A DNA stretch of 64,000 nucleotides from Sediminispirochaeta bajacaliforniensis DSM 16054 (GTDB lineage: Bacteria > Spirochaetota > Spirochaetia > DSM-16054 > Sediminispirochaetaceae): the NCBI RefSeq assembly GCF_000378205.1, contig NZ_KB899409.1:124001-188000 (forward strand), read 5' to 3'. Under the pieces are notes generated by a model that was not told where the DNA came from, did not search any database, and was given only the letters and a program-made list of their open reading frames with translations. Numbering within the stretch: the first letter of the stretch is position 1; each line of letters opens with the position of its first letter. The translations under genes were made by a program, and so were the position numbers. Positions 27,270 to 35,873 of the stretch are shown here, piece by piece.

Positions 27270-30140
27270 TTAGAGCTTTCCCAGAGCCCGAAGCACCTTC
27301 TCCGGTGTAAAGGGCCAGTCCCGGATCCAAACCCCGACGGCATCGTGGATTGCCGAAGCAAGGGCGGGAGAGGCACCGTTCAGGCTGATCTCCGATACGG
27401 ATTTTCCGCCGAAGGGGCCGTAGGCGTCGTCGGTAAAGACCAAATGTGCGCCGAACTCCTCAGGTAAGTCAGTAATCATGGGGATGCCGTAGTCCCTCAG
27501 GGTCGGGTTGGTTAGGACGCCCTCTTTATCGATCACCATCTCTTCCCACAAGCTGTGGGCGATCGATTTAAAGGCACCCCCGTAAATCTGTCCGAGAGCA
27601 AGTTCCGGGTTGATGGGAGTCCCACAGTCCTGAAGGGCGTGATACTTTTGCACCTTTACCTCGCCGGTACGGGTATTGACCGCGACCTGACAGAAATGGG
27701 CCCCATAGGGAAAGGCAAAATCCTCGCTGGTGAAGCTTGCGTAGCCTACCAGCTGACCTGAACCGAGCCCTGCCTGCGTGTCCTGGGCAATCTCCTTGTA
27801 GCTCACCTTCCCCTTCCTTCCGACAACCATACCGGGGCGTTCAACGGCAAGATCCTCCAGGGATTCACCGAGCATCCTCGATGCGGCCTGCAGAATTTTT
27901 TCTTTTAAATCCTCGGCCGCCTTGAGGGAAGCGTTGCCGGAAAAGAAGGTTCCGCTTGAGGCATAGGCGCCGGTGTCGAAGGGTGTTGTATCGGTATCGC
28001 CGGAAAGGATCGAAACCTGCTCCATATCCACCTTCAAGGTCTCGGCAGCCACCTTCACCGAAACCGTATCAAGGCCGGTTCCGAGGTCGGCACCGCCGGA
28101 GTGGATCATGAAGCTTCCGTCGGCAAGCATTTTGACATCGGCACAGGAATGATCCAGACCGGGAAGTCCCGACCCCTGCTGAATGATGGCAAGCCCCTGA
28201 CCGATGCGAATATCGGGATCCGCAGGCTGATTCTTTTTTCCCCAGCCTATCAGATCCGCTCCCTCCTCCAGAGCAGGGCCAAGACCGCAGCTGCCGACCG
28301 GCGCAGGAGTACCCTCCCGTCCCTCACCGAGACAGCGAAGGATTTCCAGCATGGCCCCCTCTTTGACCCGTACCTTTTCCACAAGTTTGAGGTGATCAAT
28401 CTTCAACTCATCGGCGAGTTCCGCCAGAGCCATTTGCAGGGCAAAGGAGCCTTTAGGTGCTCCGTAGCCCTGGTAGGCACCGGTTATGGGGATATTGGTA
28501 TAATAGGTGACAACATCGAATTTAAAGTTGTCGCACATCACCAAGGGAAGACTCTTGGAACAGGCATTCATCGGAACGGTGAGACAATGATTGCCGAAGC
28601 ATCCGCTGTTTGCAAGCACCCGCATGTAGACTGCAGTGAGGGTACCGTCGCGTTTTGCCCCCAGCTTGACCCGGACCTTCATGGGAAAGCGGCTGGAATT
28701 GCTGGTAAACTCCTCTTCCCGGGTGTAATGATAGAAGACCGATCTACCGGTACTCCAGGTGGCAAAGGCGGCGACCTCTTCGAGAACGATATCCTGCTTC
28801 GATCCGTAACCGCCGCCGACACGTTCCTTGATCACCCTAACCTGGTTTTCACTGACACCGAGGATCGTGGAAACAATCCGGCGAAGATGCCAGGGAACCT
28901 GGGTAGAGGCGTGGATAACAAGTCGCTCCCCATCCATCTGGGTATAGACAACATGGGTCTCCAGAGGGGCCTGTTGCACCTGGCTGGTCTCATATTCTCG
29001 GTCGATGACCACATCGGCTTGAGCAAAGCCGCTGTCGACATCTCCGATCCCGCCTGTCACACTAGCGGCAATATTATGACGAGGATCACCGTGGATTGGA
29101 AACTGATAGATGATCTTACCGTCCCGGGGATTTGCCCCTTTGTTGTAGGAATCCAGGTCGTCGGGAGCTCCCGCCACATACTCAACGGTTCCACCGTGGA
29201 TGACGGGTGCGCCTTCGGCAGCGGCTTCTTCGATGGTAAATACAGGCTCCAGTACCTCATATTCGACCTCGATAAGGCCCAAGGCCTTGTCGGCGATCTC
29301 CCCGTTTTCGGCAACAACTGCAGCGACACGGTCACCTACATGCATAAGCTTCTGATTGAACATCCGTCTGTCATAGGGAGAGGGCTCGGGAAAGCCCTGA
29401 CCGGCGAAGGTGTACCAAACATCGGGACAGTTTTTATAGGTGATGACCATGACGACCCCGGGCAAGGCCTCGGCCTTACTGGTATCGATACTGGTAATAT
29501 ATGCATGGGCATGAGGGCTCTTGAGCATTTTGAGGATGCAGGCATCCTGTTCCACAAAATCCTCGACAAAGGCCTTGCGGGCGGTAACCAATTTGGCACC
29601 GTCCACCTTTTTTCTCACCTTCCCGACCACATCGAGGTCTTCCCGAAACTCGGGAGCGATCTGTGTGGTATAGCCAGGCTCTTTCATCCGTCGGGATGCG
29701 AGTTCCACAGCCTTGAAAAACTGCTGATACCCGGTGGCACGATTATAGATCCCGGAAAGTGCGTCTATCACCTCCACTCGGGAAGGATCGGGACTCCGTT
29801 CGAGGAGATCGGCAAGGGCGAGAGCCGCGGCAGGGCTGTTGTAACCAGACTGGACTACCCCCGCATCTATCATCGATTCCTGGACGATCGAAAGCTTTTT
29901 TCCTTTCACCAGAGACTCGGCGGTCCGGATCGTCCGCCCCCCTACCTGGGCTGCAATCATGAGATTGGCATAGGCAGGTTTTCCATCCACGAGGATGAGA
30001 TCGCTACCGGCGAAACCCTCGCCGTCATCACTGTCACGAACAGAGAGCATGCCGAGGCGATAAAGCAATTCGCGTAGGTTCTCGCCGGGATGTGTAAAAA
30101 GTCGTTTCTCAACCCCGTTTAGGGTGAATGTCAATTCCAT
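27270..30140 (-). CDS. xdhD: Molybdenum hydroxylase catalytic subunit XdhD
   Basis: The 956-residue protein has the same length and layout as E. coli XdhD. An N-terminal domain (about 1-150) looks like a xanthine-oxidase 2Fe-2S domain (VDGKPAYANLMIAAQ, ATGYQQFFKAVELA) but all cluster cysteines are gone; the first Cys is residue 201. The molybdopterin body follows with GGGYGSKQDIVLEE, AYQGYGAPKGSFALQ, SGGADLGTGLDTVSVK and active-site GGKSVSEI. It should hydroxylate a purine or related heterocycle. Electrons must leave through another subunit or YgfK. It is 5 bases after ygfM. Confidence 0.92.
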   Translation of the reverse strand: MELTFTLNGVEKRLFTHPGENLRELLYRLGMLSVRDSDDGEGFAGSDLILVDGKPAYANLMIAAQVGGRTIRTAESLVKGKKLSIVQESMIDAGVVQSGYNSPAAALALADLLERSPDPSRVEVIDALSGIYNRATGYQQFFKAVELASRRMKEPGYTTQIAPEFREDLDVVGKVRKKVDGAKLVTARKAFVEDFVEQDACILKMLKSPHAHAYITSIDTSKAEALPGVVMVITYKNCPDVWYTFAGQGFPEPSPYDRRMFNQKLMHVGDRVAAVVAENGEIADKALGLIEVEYEVLEPVFTIEEAAAEGAPVIHGGTVEYVAGAPDDLDSYNKGANPRDGKIIYQFPIHGDPRHNIAASVTGGIGDVDSGFAQADVVIDREYETSQVQQAPLETHVVYTQMDGERLVIHASTQVPWHLRRIVSTILGVSENQVRVIKERVGGGYGSKQDIVLEEVAAFATWSTGRSVFYHYTREEEFTSNSSRFPMKVRVKLGAKRDGTLTAVYMRVLANSGCFGNHCLTVPMNACSKSLPLVMCDNFKFDVVTYYTNIPITGAYQGYGAPKGSFALQMALAELADELKIDHLKLVEKVRVKEGAMLEILRCLGEGREGTPAPVGSCGLGPALEEGADLIGWGKKNQPADPDIRIGQGLAIIQQGSGLPGLDHSCADVKMLADGSFMIHSGGADLGTGLDTVSVKVAAETLKVDMEQVSILSGDTDTTPFDTGAYASSGTFFSGNASLKAAEDLKEKILQAASRMLGESLEDLAVERPGMVVGRKGKVSYKEIAQDTQAGLGSGQLVGYASFTSEDFAFPYGAHFCQVAVNTRTGEVKVQKYHALQDCGTPINPELALGQIYGGAFKSIAHSLWEEMVIDKEGVLTNPTLRDYGIPMITDLPEEFGAHLVFTDDAYGPFGGKSVSEISLNGASPALASAIHDAVGVWIRDWPFTPEKVLRALGKL

Positions 30141-30145
30141 TGCGT

Positions 30146-30937
30146 TTACCCCCTATCCCCGGCAGCGATACAGGCCGTAAAAAGATCCATAGCACTAACG
30201 CCTGCAATGTAACGTTTATATTCTGCAGAACCGAGATAATCGGAAACCGGCTTTATCGCGTTTTCAAGGTGCTGAGGAAGCCTTTCAAGAGCCTCGGGTT
30301 CCGAAGCCAAAAGCGTCTCTACCGATTTCACTCGCCGGGGACTTCCCGGAAGCCCTCCGACGACAAAACGAACACCCTTCTCAGGAACTTCGGTAAAGGC
30401 ACAGGCCATGACAAAAACGGGAGAGCCCTGGGAGGTCCTGGTAAGCCTTGCGGTTCGCAACAGTCGCTTCGGATCAGGGACGATGATATTCATGATCAAA
30501 CCCTGCTTATCGGAAAGCCACTGCTCCAGGGATACTGTTTCTCCCGATGACATCTCAAGGAGGGCATCGTAGGCAAGCAACACAGGGATGAGATAACTGT
30601 CCCGGCGATCGGAGGCAATATTGCCTCCGGCCGTCGCCATGTGACGCAGGGGACGGCTTGCGGCCTGACCGGCAGCATGGCGAAGAGGATCAGGCAGGGA
30701 ACCTTCTTCCGCTATCTGCTGAAGCGATATACCAGCTCCAATGATAAGGGAAGAAGCCGACGTTTCGATCCTTTTCGGCGTTACAGCGGAAATGTCAATT
30801 GCGATACTCCCGGAAACAGACGAGTGAAGCCTGTTCACCTCACTCCCGCCGGCGAGAAAAAAGGCCTCGCTTCCATACCGATTTTTTAACTTCAGAGCCT
30901 CTTCGGCCCGAGATGGTTTCACGTATTCTCCTACCAT
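30146..30937 (-). CDS. ygfM: FAD-binding subunit YgfM of a molybdenum hydroxylase
   Basis: The start at 30937 follows AGGGAGG; a longer frame would overlap the upstream gene. The roughly 263-residue product is a PCMH-type FAD domain protein (FFLAGGSEVNRLHSS, ATAGGNIASDRRDSYLIPVL). Length and position match E. coli YgfM, next to XdhD. It would accept electrons from XdhD or an iron-sulfur partner and pass them to an acceptor. The FAD-loop is more divergent than in the second FAD subunit of this cluster (32312-33169), so the two are not redundant copies. Confidence 0.85.
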   Translation of the reverse strand: MVGEYVKPSRAEEALKLKNRYGSEAFFLAGGSEVNRLHSSVSGSIAIDISAVTPKRIETSASSLIIGAGISLQQIAEEGSLPDPLRHAAGQAASRPLRHMATAGGNIASDRRDSYLIPVLLAYDALLEMSSGETVSLEQWLSDKQGLIMNIIVPDPKRLLRTARLTRTSQGSPVFVMACAFTEVPEKGVRFVVGGLPGSPRRVKSVETLLASEPEALERLPQHLENAIKPVSDYLGSAEYKRYIAGVSAMDLFTACIAAGDRG

Positions 30938-30947
30938 ATCCACCTCC

Positions 30948-32309
30948 CTATCGCTCCTCGAGAAGCCTGGCAGCAATGGCATTGGCCTTCCCGGTCAGCT
31001 CTCTTTCGTCAAAACCGACAAGGCAGCCCTCATCGACGACCACCTCGCCGTTCACGATGGTGTAGGCGGTCCCATGGTCGTAACCGGAGAAAAGCAACGC
31101 GGCAAGGGGATCGGAAAGGGCCCCGGCATATTCGAGCCGATCGACATTCCAGATAGCCATATCGGCCGCCATCCCCTCTTCAAGCCTTCCCACCTTTTCG
31201 TAACCAAGTAACCTTGCACCGTTTTCCGAGGCGATCTTGAAGGTCTGTTTTGCGGTAAGGGCACCGCTTCCGTACTTGACCCGCTGGAGCAGCATGGCCT
31301 GACGGGCCTCTCCCAAAAGATCGCTGGTATCGTTACTGGCAGAGCCATCCACCCCAAGGGCGACATTTATCCCCCGCGGCAGCATCTCCGAAACCCGACA
31401 GATACCGCTTCCCAGGCGCATATTGCTGGCTGGACAGTGGGCGATGTGGCTGCCGGTTTGGGCCAAAATATCGAGTTCCTCATCGTTAAAATGGATACCG
31501 TGGGCAAAAAAGACATCATCACCGAGAAAATCGCAGTCGGCCATCACCAGTACCGGGCGTCTGCCGTAGACCTGAACACAAAAATCATTTTCATCCAGGG
31601 TCTCGGCAAGGTGGGTGTGCAGGCGAACCCCATGCTGCCTCGCAAGGGCCGCAGAATCTTTCATGAGCTGTTCGGTTACGCTAAAGGGGCTACAAGGGGC
31701 CAGAACAACCTTGCGCATAGAAAAATCGCTTCTGTCGTGATATTGGGAGATGACCCGCTCGCTGTCGGCCAAGATAACCTCTTCGGTCTGCACCACCGAG
31801 TCGGGGGGCAACCCCCCATCCTTTTTCGAGAGGCTCATGGATCCCCGGGTCGGTGAGAAGCGCATACCGAGGGTTTCGGCCGCCTCGAACTGAAGCCCCA
31901 TGAGGTCACCGGCAAAATTATTGGGGTAGAGGTAGTGGTGATCGGTAGTAAGGGTACAGCCGGTCTTCAGAAGCTCGGCCATGGCGAGAAGGCTTGAGTA
32001 GTAGACAGCCTCTTCGTCAATGTGCTTCCAGACCTCGTAGAGATAGACCAGCCAGTCGAAAAGTTTGGCGTTCTGCACCGCCGGAATATTTCGTGTCAGG
32101 GTTTGGTAAAAGTGGTGATGGGTATTTACCAGACCGGGAACCACCACATGGGTGGAACAGTCAATAACCCGGTCGGCCCCGGCAGGATCGATCTTCGGGG
32201 CGATCGATGCAATTTTGTTGCCGTCGACCAACATATCATAACCGCGAAGCCCTTCGGCCTGGCCTCCGGGATGCAGGTAATAGATATCCTTTAAAAGCAG
32301 TTTTGCCAT
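30948..32309 (-). CDS. Amidohydrolase, 8-oxoguanine/guanine deaminase-like
   Basis: The 453-residue protein is a metal-dependent amidohydrolase of the ATZ/TRZ-like group. Metal motif THHHF (63-67) follows the N-terminal beta sandwich; later metal residues lie in LHTHLAET, FFAHGIHF and LGVDGSASNDTSD. The pattern NTHHHFYQTLTRN is typical of 8-oxoguanine and related triazine/purine deaminases. It would convert an amino-purine to the oxo form, feeding the hydroxylases. It is distinct from SsnA in the same operon. Start ATG 32309 lies 2 bases past the xdhB stop; guanine deaminase is the main alternative. Confidence 0.85.
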   Translation of the reverse strand: MAKLLLKDIYYLHPGGQAEGLRGYDMLVDGNKIASIAPKIDPAGADRVIDCSTHVVVPGLVNTHHHFYQTLTRNIPAVQNAKLFDWLVYLYEVWKHIDEEAVYYSSLLAMAELLKTGCTLTTDHHYLYPNNFAGDLMGLQFEAAETLGMRFSPTRGSMSLSKKDGGLPPDSVVQTEEVILADSERVISQYHDRSDFSMRKVVLAPCSPFSVTEQLMKDSAALARQHGVRLHTHLAETLDENDFCVQVYGRRPVLVMADCDFLGDDVFFAHGIHFNDEELDILAQTGSHIAHCPASNMRLGSGICRVSEMLPRGINVALGVDGSASNDTSDLLGEARQAMLLQRVKYGSGALTAKQTFKIASENGARLLGYEKVGRLEEGMAADMAIWNVDRLEYAGALSDPLAALLFSGYDHGTAYTIVNGEVVVDEGCLVGFDERELTGKANAIAARLLEER

Positions 32310-32311
32310 GG

Positions 32312-33169
32312 TCAGGAGACTCCTTTCTTCAGTTCGTCATCGATAAATAGTTCCAGAAGATTGAGGGCAACCCTTTTTCGATAGGCTGCGGTGGAACGCT
32401 GATCGTCTATAGGCACGATCATGGCACCATAGGATTGCAGGAGGCGCTCGCGAAGCTCTTCAAGCTCGCCGGATCCCGCCCCGGCCAGGAGCCTTTCAGA
32501 CTCAAGGCTACGAACAACCGTCGGACCAACAGCACCGACGGCAATCCTGACATCATCGATCCGGCCGCCCTTGATCTTGGCGAGGCCGCAGAAGCTCAGT
32601 TTCGAAAGGGCGTTTGCCTTTCTCGTTCCCACCTTGCGATAAAAAGTAAGCGTCCAATCGAGAGCGGGGACAATGATGGCCGACACAATCTCATCATCGG
32701 CGAGGGCTGTTCGGCCCGGCCCCGTCACAAAATCAATGACGGGAATCTGTCGTTCACCGGAAAGGCTTTTACAGACGACAGAGGCTCCAAGAGCATAGAG
32801 GGCGCAAATCGAATCTCCGGCAGGAGATGCGTTGCAGAGGTTCCCGGCCATGGTGCCGACATTTCGCAAGGCTGGTGCGGCGATTCCCCGGATTGCTTCG
32901 GCAAGAAGGGCCGGGGTGCCGGGATACTCCATGATTTCGGTCAGGGTGGCACCCGCACCGTAGATAATCTTTCCACTGCTTAGCTCAATGTTTTGGAGTT
33001 CCTTCAAATGGCCCAAAAAGAGCACGGATTTTGGAAAAGCAGGAAGCGTCCCCGCCCAGCTTTTGTAGCGAACCATGAGGTCCGTACCTCCGGCAAAGGG
33101 AAGAGCCCCGCTATTTTTCCGTAATTCGAGCGCCTCGCGGAGGGTTTGAGGTTTGTATCCCGTTACCAT
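32312..33169 (-). CDS. xdhB: Xanthine dehydrogenase FAD-binding subunit
   Basis: The start at 33169 follows GGGGAGGGGG and overlaps the 2Fe-2S gene by 7 bases. The roughly 285-residue product has a PCMH FAD domain with LPFAGGTDLMVRYKS and TMAGNLCNASPAGDSICALYA, both close to consensus, and a C-terminal CO-dehydrogenase flavoprotein domain. It carries electrons from the 2Fe-2S subunit to NAD or another acceptor. With the genes before it, it forms a complete three-subunit xanthine dehydrogenase. Confidence 0.92.
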   Translation of the reverse strand: MVTGYKPQTLREALELRKNSGALPFAGGTDLMVRYKSWAGTLPAFPKSVLFLGHLKELQNIELSSGKIIYGAGATLTEIMEYPGTPALLAEAIRGIAAPALRNVGTMAGNLCNASPAGDSICALYALGASVVCKSLSGERQIPVIDFVTGPGRTALADDEIVSAIIVPALDWTLTFYRKVGTRKANALSKLSFCGLAKIKGGRIDDVRIAVGAVGPTVVRSLESERLLAGAGSGELEELRERLLQSYGAMIVPIDDQRSTAAYRKRVALNLLELFIDDELKKGVS

Positions 33170-33636
33170 AGCCCCCTCCCCTTTTTCGCGGCAAGCAAAA
33201 CCCCGCGAACAATCATGTCGTAACCGGTACAACGACAGAGGTTACCGGAAAGCCCTTCCCGCACCTCTGCCTCGCTCGGATCGGGATTCTTGCGCAAAAG
33301 AGACTCGGTTGCCATCATCATTCCGGGCGTACAGAAACCACACTGAACAGCCCCGCTTTCCGCAAAGGCCTCGACGATGCACTTACCCCGATCCGTGTCC
33401 CGGAGTCCTTCCGGGGTTACGATCTCGCATCCCGCAACGGTAGCCACGGGGATCAGACATGAATTAACAATCTTTCCGTCCTTGAGAACGGAACAGGCTC
33501 CGCACTCACCCTCTCCACAGCCCTCTTTGACGCCGGTAAGGCCGAGATCTTCACGAAGCAGATCAAGTAGGCGCAGAAGCGGATCGGCTTCCACGCTTAC
33601 CGGTTCCCCGTTTAATGTAAAAGATACCAAGCTCAT
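33163..33636 (-). CDS. xdhC: Xanthine dehydrogenase 2Fe-2S subunit
   Basis: The start at 33636 is fixed by a near-perfect GGAGGTGATC site and a 4-base overlap with the catalytic subunit. The 157-residue product carries two 2Fe-2S clusters: plant-ferredoxin type C40, C45, C48, C60 and the second at C99, C102, C134, C136 (CGFCTPG and GNLCRCTGY). It bridges the molybdenum and FAD subunits. It is the only intact 2Fe-2S hydroxylase subunit in the cluster and may also serve XdhD, which lost its own clusters. Confidence 0.95.
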   Translation of the reverse strand: MSLVSFTLNGEPVSVEADPLLRLLDLLREDLGLTGVKEGCGEGECGACSVLKDGKIVNSCLIPVATVAGCEIVTPEGLRDTDRGKCIVEAFAESGAVQCGFCTPGMMMATESLLRKNPDPSEAEVREGLSGNLCRCTGYDMIVRGVLLAAKKGRGLW

Positions 33637-35768
33637 CCTTCGATCACCTCCATCAGATATTCCGGCGTGACCGGAATCCGGTCTATAGGCTTGTCGATCG
33701 CCCACTGAACCGCATCGGCATAGGCAGGAGCGGCGCCGTCGAAAACCAGCTCTCCCGCCCCCTTTGCTCCAAAGGGACCGTAGGGATAGGGATTGTCTAC
33801 CAATTGGTTGTGGATGGATGGGAAGTCCATGGAGGTCGGAATGACATAATCGGCCATGGTATGCTGGCGAAAGCGTCCGTTTACCGCCTCCAGCTTTTCA
33901 AGGCTGGCATAACCGAGCCCCTGGATGATACCGCCATGAGCCTGCCCTTCAACCACCCTCTCGTCGATGGCCGTTCCCACATCAAAAACCGACCAGATTC
34001 CCTTTGTGGAAACCTCATAGGTAACAGGATCAACCTCCACTTCGACAACGTTAATGCCCCAGCCGAAAGAGGGATATGCATCCCCCTGAAGATCATCCTG
34101 GTTCCATTCCAGTCCGGGAGGCGGGGCGTAACGGTGGGAAACCTCGACCATTTTCCCCGGCTTCCAGGCGGCTTTCAACTTCTTTGCACATTCCTGGACC
34201 AGAAAACCCACAACCGCAATGGAGCGAGAGGCACAGGTCGGGCCGGAATCGGGGACACGGTCGGTATCGGGATTATCATAACCGACATCATCCACCGGCA
34301 GGCCGAGAACCTGGGCAGCGATCTTACGAAAGGTGGTTTGGAGTCCCTGCCCCATCTCTACGTTACTCACCAACAGGTCAACCTTTCCGTCACGCCTTCC
34401 CCGCATGGTAACAAGGCCCTTTATGATCGCCTGTTCTCCATTACCGGTAAAACCGCTGCCGTGATTAAAAATCGATATGCCGATTCCCCGAAGGGCCCCA
34501 CGACTATACTCGGAGGCCTTTCGATCGTAGTCGGAGGCTTCTTTGATCTTTTGGAGCATCTCCGGCAGCTTGACATCCTCTTTGATCTTGCCGTTGGTGA
34601 CGGTTACACCACCCTTTTCCGTAAAATAACGCTCTTTAAAGGTAAGCTCATCGGCGCCAAGCTGCCGTGCAAGATGGCTCATATGCATCTCAACCGCAAA
34701 AAGCCCCTGGGGCGCCCCGAAACCGCGGTAGGCATCGCTGGGCACATTGTTCGTGGCAATGGCCCTGCCCCGAATCTTGACGTTGGGAATGTCGTAGACA
34801 CTGTTGGAGCTGAAAATCGCCCTCTGAAGAACGACAAGCGAGCAGCTCTCGTAGGCCCCAGCGTTTATCTGTACATCGATATCCATACCGATGATTTTCC
34901 CATCTTTGTCCAGGGCCGTTCGGAAACGGGTTGTACTGGGATGCCGTTTGGGGGTAAAGCTGATGTCCTCGATGCGGTCGAGAACCAGCTGAACAGGCTT
35001 TCCTATCTTGTGTACCGCAACGGCGACAGGGGTGGCCATCACATCGGGGAAGTGCTCCTTGCCGCCGAAAGCGCCTCCGGTAACAGCCTGCTTCACCCTC
35101 ACCTCGTCGGAAGAAAGGCCTAAACAATGCGCAACGGCCTTTCGAATATAAAAGGGACACTGGCTTGAGGCGTAAAAGGTAATCTTCCCCTCTTCCAGGG
35201 TTCCGATGACCCCCTGAGGCTCCATGTAGATATGTTCCTGATAGCCGGTGCTGATCTCATCTTCGATGATTTGATCGGCAGCGGCAAAGGCGGCGTCGGG
35301 TTCTCCCTTTACCAGATGGTAATCGGCATAGAGATTATCATCACCGTATAGCGGCCCCCCTTTGAGTGCCAGGGCCTCCTCCAGCGTGAAAGCAGGATCG
35401 AGATCCTCGTAGACTACCTCGATTCCTTTCAGGATTTCCAGCACCCTTTGTCGATCAGGCCCTACAACCAGGCCGATGGCTTCTCCGATATAACGGACCC
35501 GGCCGTCGGCGAATACGGGCCAATCTTTTTTGATCATTAAGACTTCATTGGTGCCACCAGAGGGGATATCGTTTTTATCTATGAAAAAATAGCCCTCGGG
35601 TAGCGTTGGGACATGTATCTCAAGGATCTTTGCCCTGGCGCGATCCGAGCGGAGAACCCTGGCGTATAAGAGTCCCGGAAACTGGAGATCTGAGACATAC
35701 TTGGCAGCTCCGGTACTCTTTGCGGTGGCATCGACTCGCGTCACGGCCTTACTGATGTTTGCATTCAT
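33633..35768 (-). CDS. xdhA: Xanthine dehydrogenase molybdenum-binding subunit
   Basis: The 711-residue protein covers the N-terminal a/b-hammerhead (SKAVTRVDATAKSTGAAKYV) and the molybdopterin-binding region. Cofactor and active-site motifs include GGAFGGKEHFPD, AYRGFGAPQGLFAVE, VEMGQGLQTTFRKIA and GPFGAKGAGELVFDG, the last holding the catalytic Glu. It hydroxylates hypoxanthine or xanthine. It overlaps the 2Fe-2S gene by 4 bases. A terminator-like hairpin 43 bases upstream separates it from ygeY, so its expression may be tuned apart from ygfK-ssnA-ygeY. Confidence 0.93.
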   Translation of the reverse strand: MNANISKAVTRVDATAKSTGAAKYVSDLQFPGLLYARVLRSDRARAKILEIHVPTLPEGYFFIDKNDIPSGGTNEVLMIKKDWPVFADGRVRYIGEAIGLVVGPDRQRVLEILKGIEVVYEDLDPAFTLEEALALKGGPLYGDDNLYADYHLVKGEPDAAFAAADQIIEDEISTGYQEHIYMEPQGVIGTLEEGKITFYASSQCPFYIRKAVAHCLGLSSDEVRVKQAVTGGAFGGKEHFPDVMATPVAVAVHKIGKPVQLVLDRIEDISFTPKRHPSTTRFRTALDKDGKIIGMDIDVQINAGAYESCSLVVLQRAIFSSNSVYDIPNVKIRGRAIATNNVPSDAYRGFGAPQGLFAVEMHMSHLARQLGADELTFKERYFTEKGGVTVTNGKIKEDVKLPEMLQKIKEASDYDRKASEYSRGALRGIGISIFNHGSGFTGNGEQAIIKGLVTMRGRRDGKVDLLVSNVEMGQGLQTTFRKIAAQVLGLPVDDVGYDNPDTDRVPDSGPTCASRSIAVVGFLVQECAKKLKAAWKPGKMVEVSHRYAPPPGLEWNQDDLQGDAYPSFGWGINVVEVEVDPVTYEVSTKGIWSVFDVGTAIDERVVEGQAHGGIIQGLGYASLEKLEAVNGRFRQHTMADYVIPTSMDFPSIHNQLVDNPYPYGPFGAKGAGELVFDGAAPAYADAVQWAIDKPIDRIPVTPEYLMEVIEG

Positions 35769-35810
35769 TCAAGACCTACCCTTCTTCCTCCCGGACGGAG
35801 GTTAGCGTCG

Positions 35811-35842
35811 AAAAGCCCGTCCGTCGTCATCGGCGGACGGGC
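35811..35842 (-). terminator. Terminator-like hairpin inside the purine operon
   Basis: GCCCGTCCG (35815-35823) pairs with CGGACGGGC (35834-35842), with four T on the minus strand after the stem. It lies between ygeY and xdhA and may reduce transcription of the distal genes. Confidence 0.65.
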
Positions 35843-35856
35843 ATACAATTCTATAC

Positions 35857-35873
35857 ACTAGTAATATACTAGT
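35857..35873. promoter_or_regulatory. Palindrome ACTAGTA-ATA-TACTAGT at the ygeY stop
   Basis: A perfect 7-base inverted repeat with a 3-base centre covers the ygeY TAG stop codon, 88 bases before xdhA. It might be an operator for the distal xdh genes. Confidence 0.35.

Noticed and set aside
28101-30077. A 658-codon open frame on the plus strand, antisense to xdhD
   Set aside because: It follows the codon pattern of the real gene on the other strand, has no recognisable domain and no ribosome site.
33804-35123. A 439-codon open frame antisense to xdhA
   Set aside because: Same reason: low-complexity shadow, no start signals.
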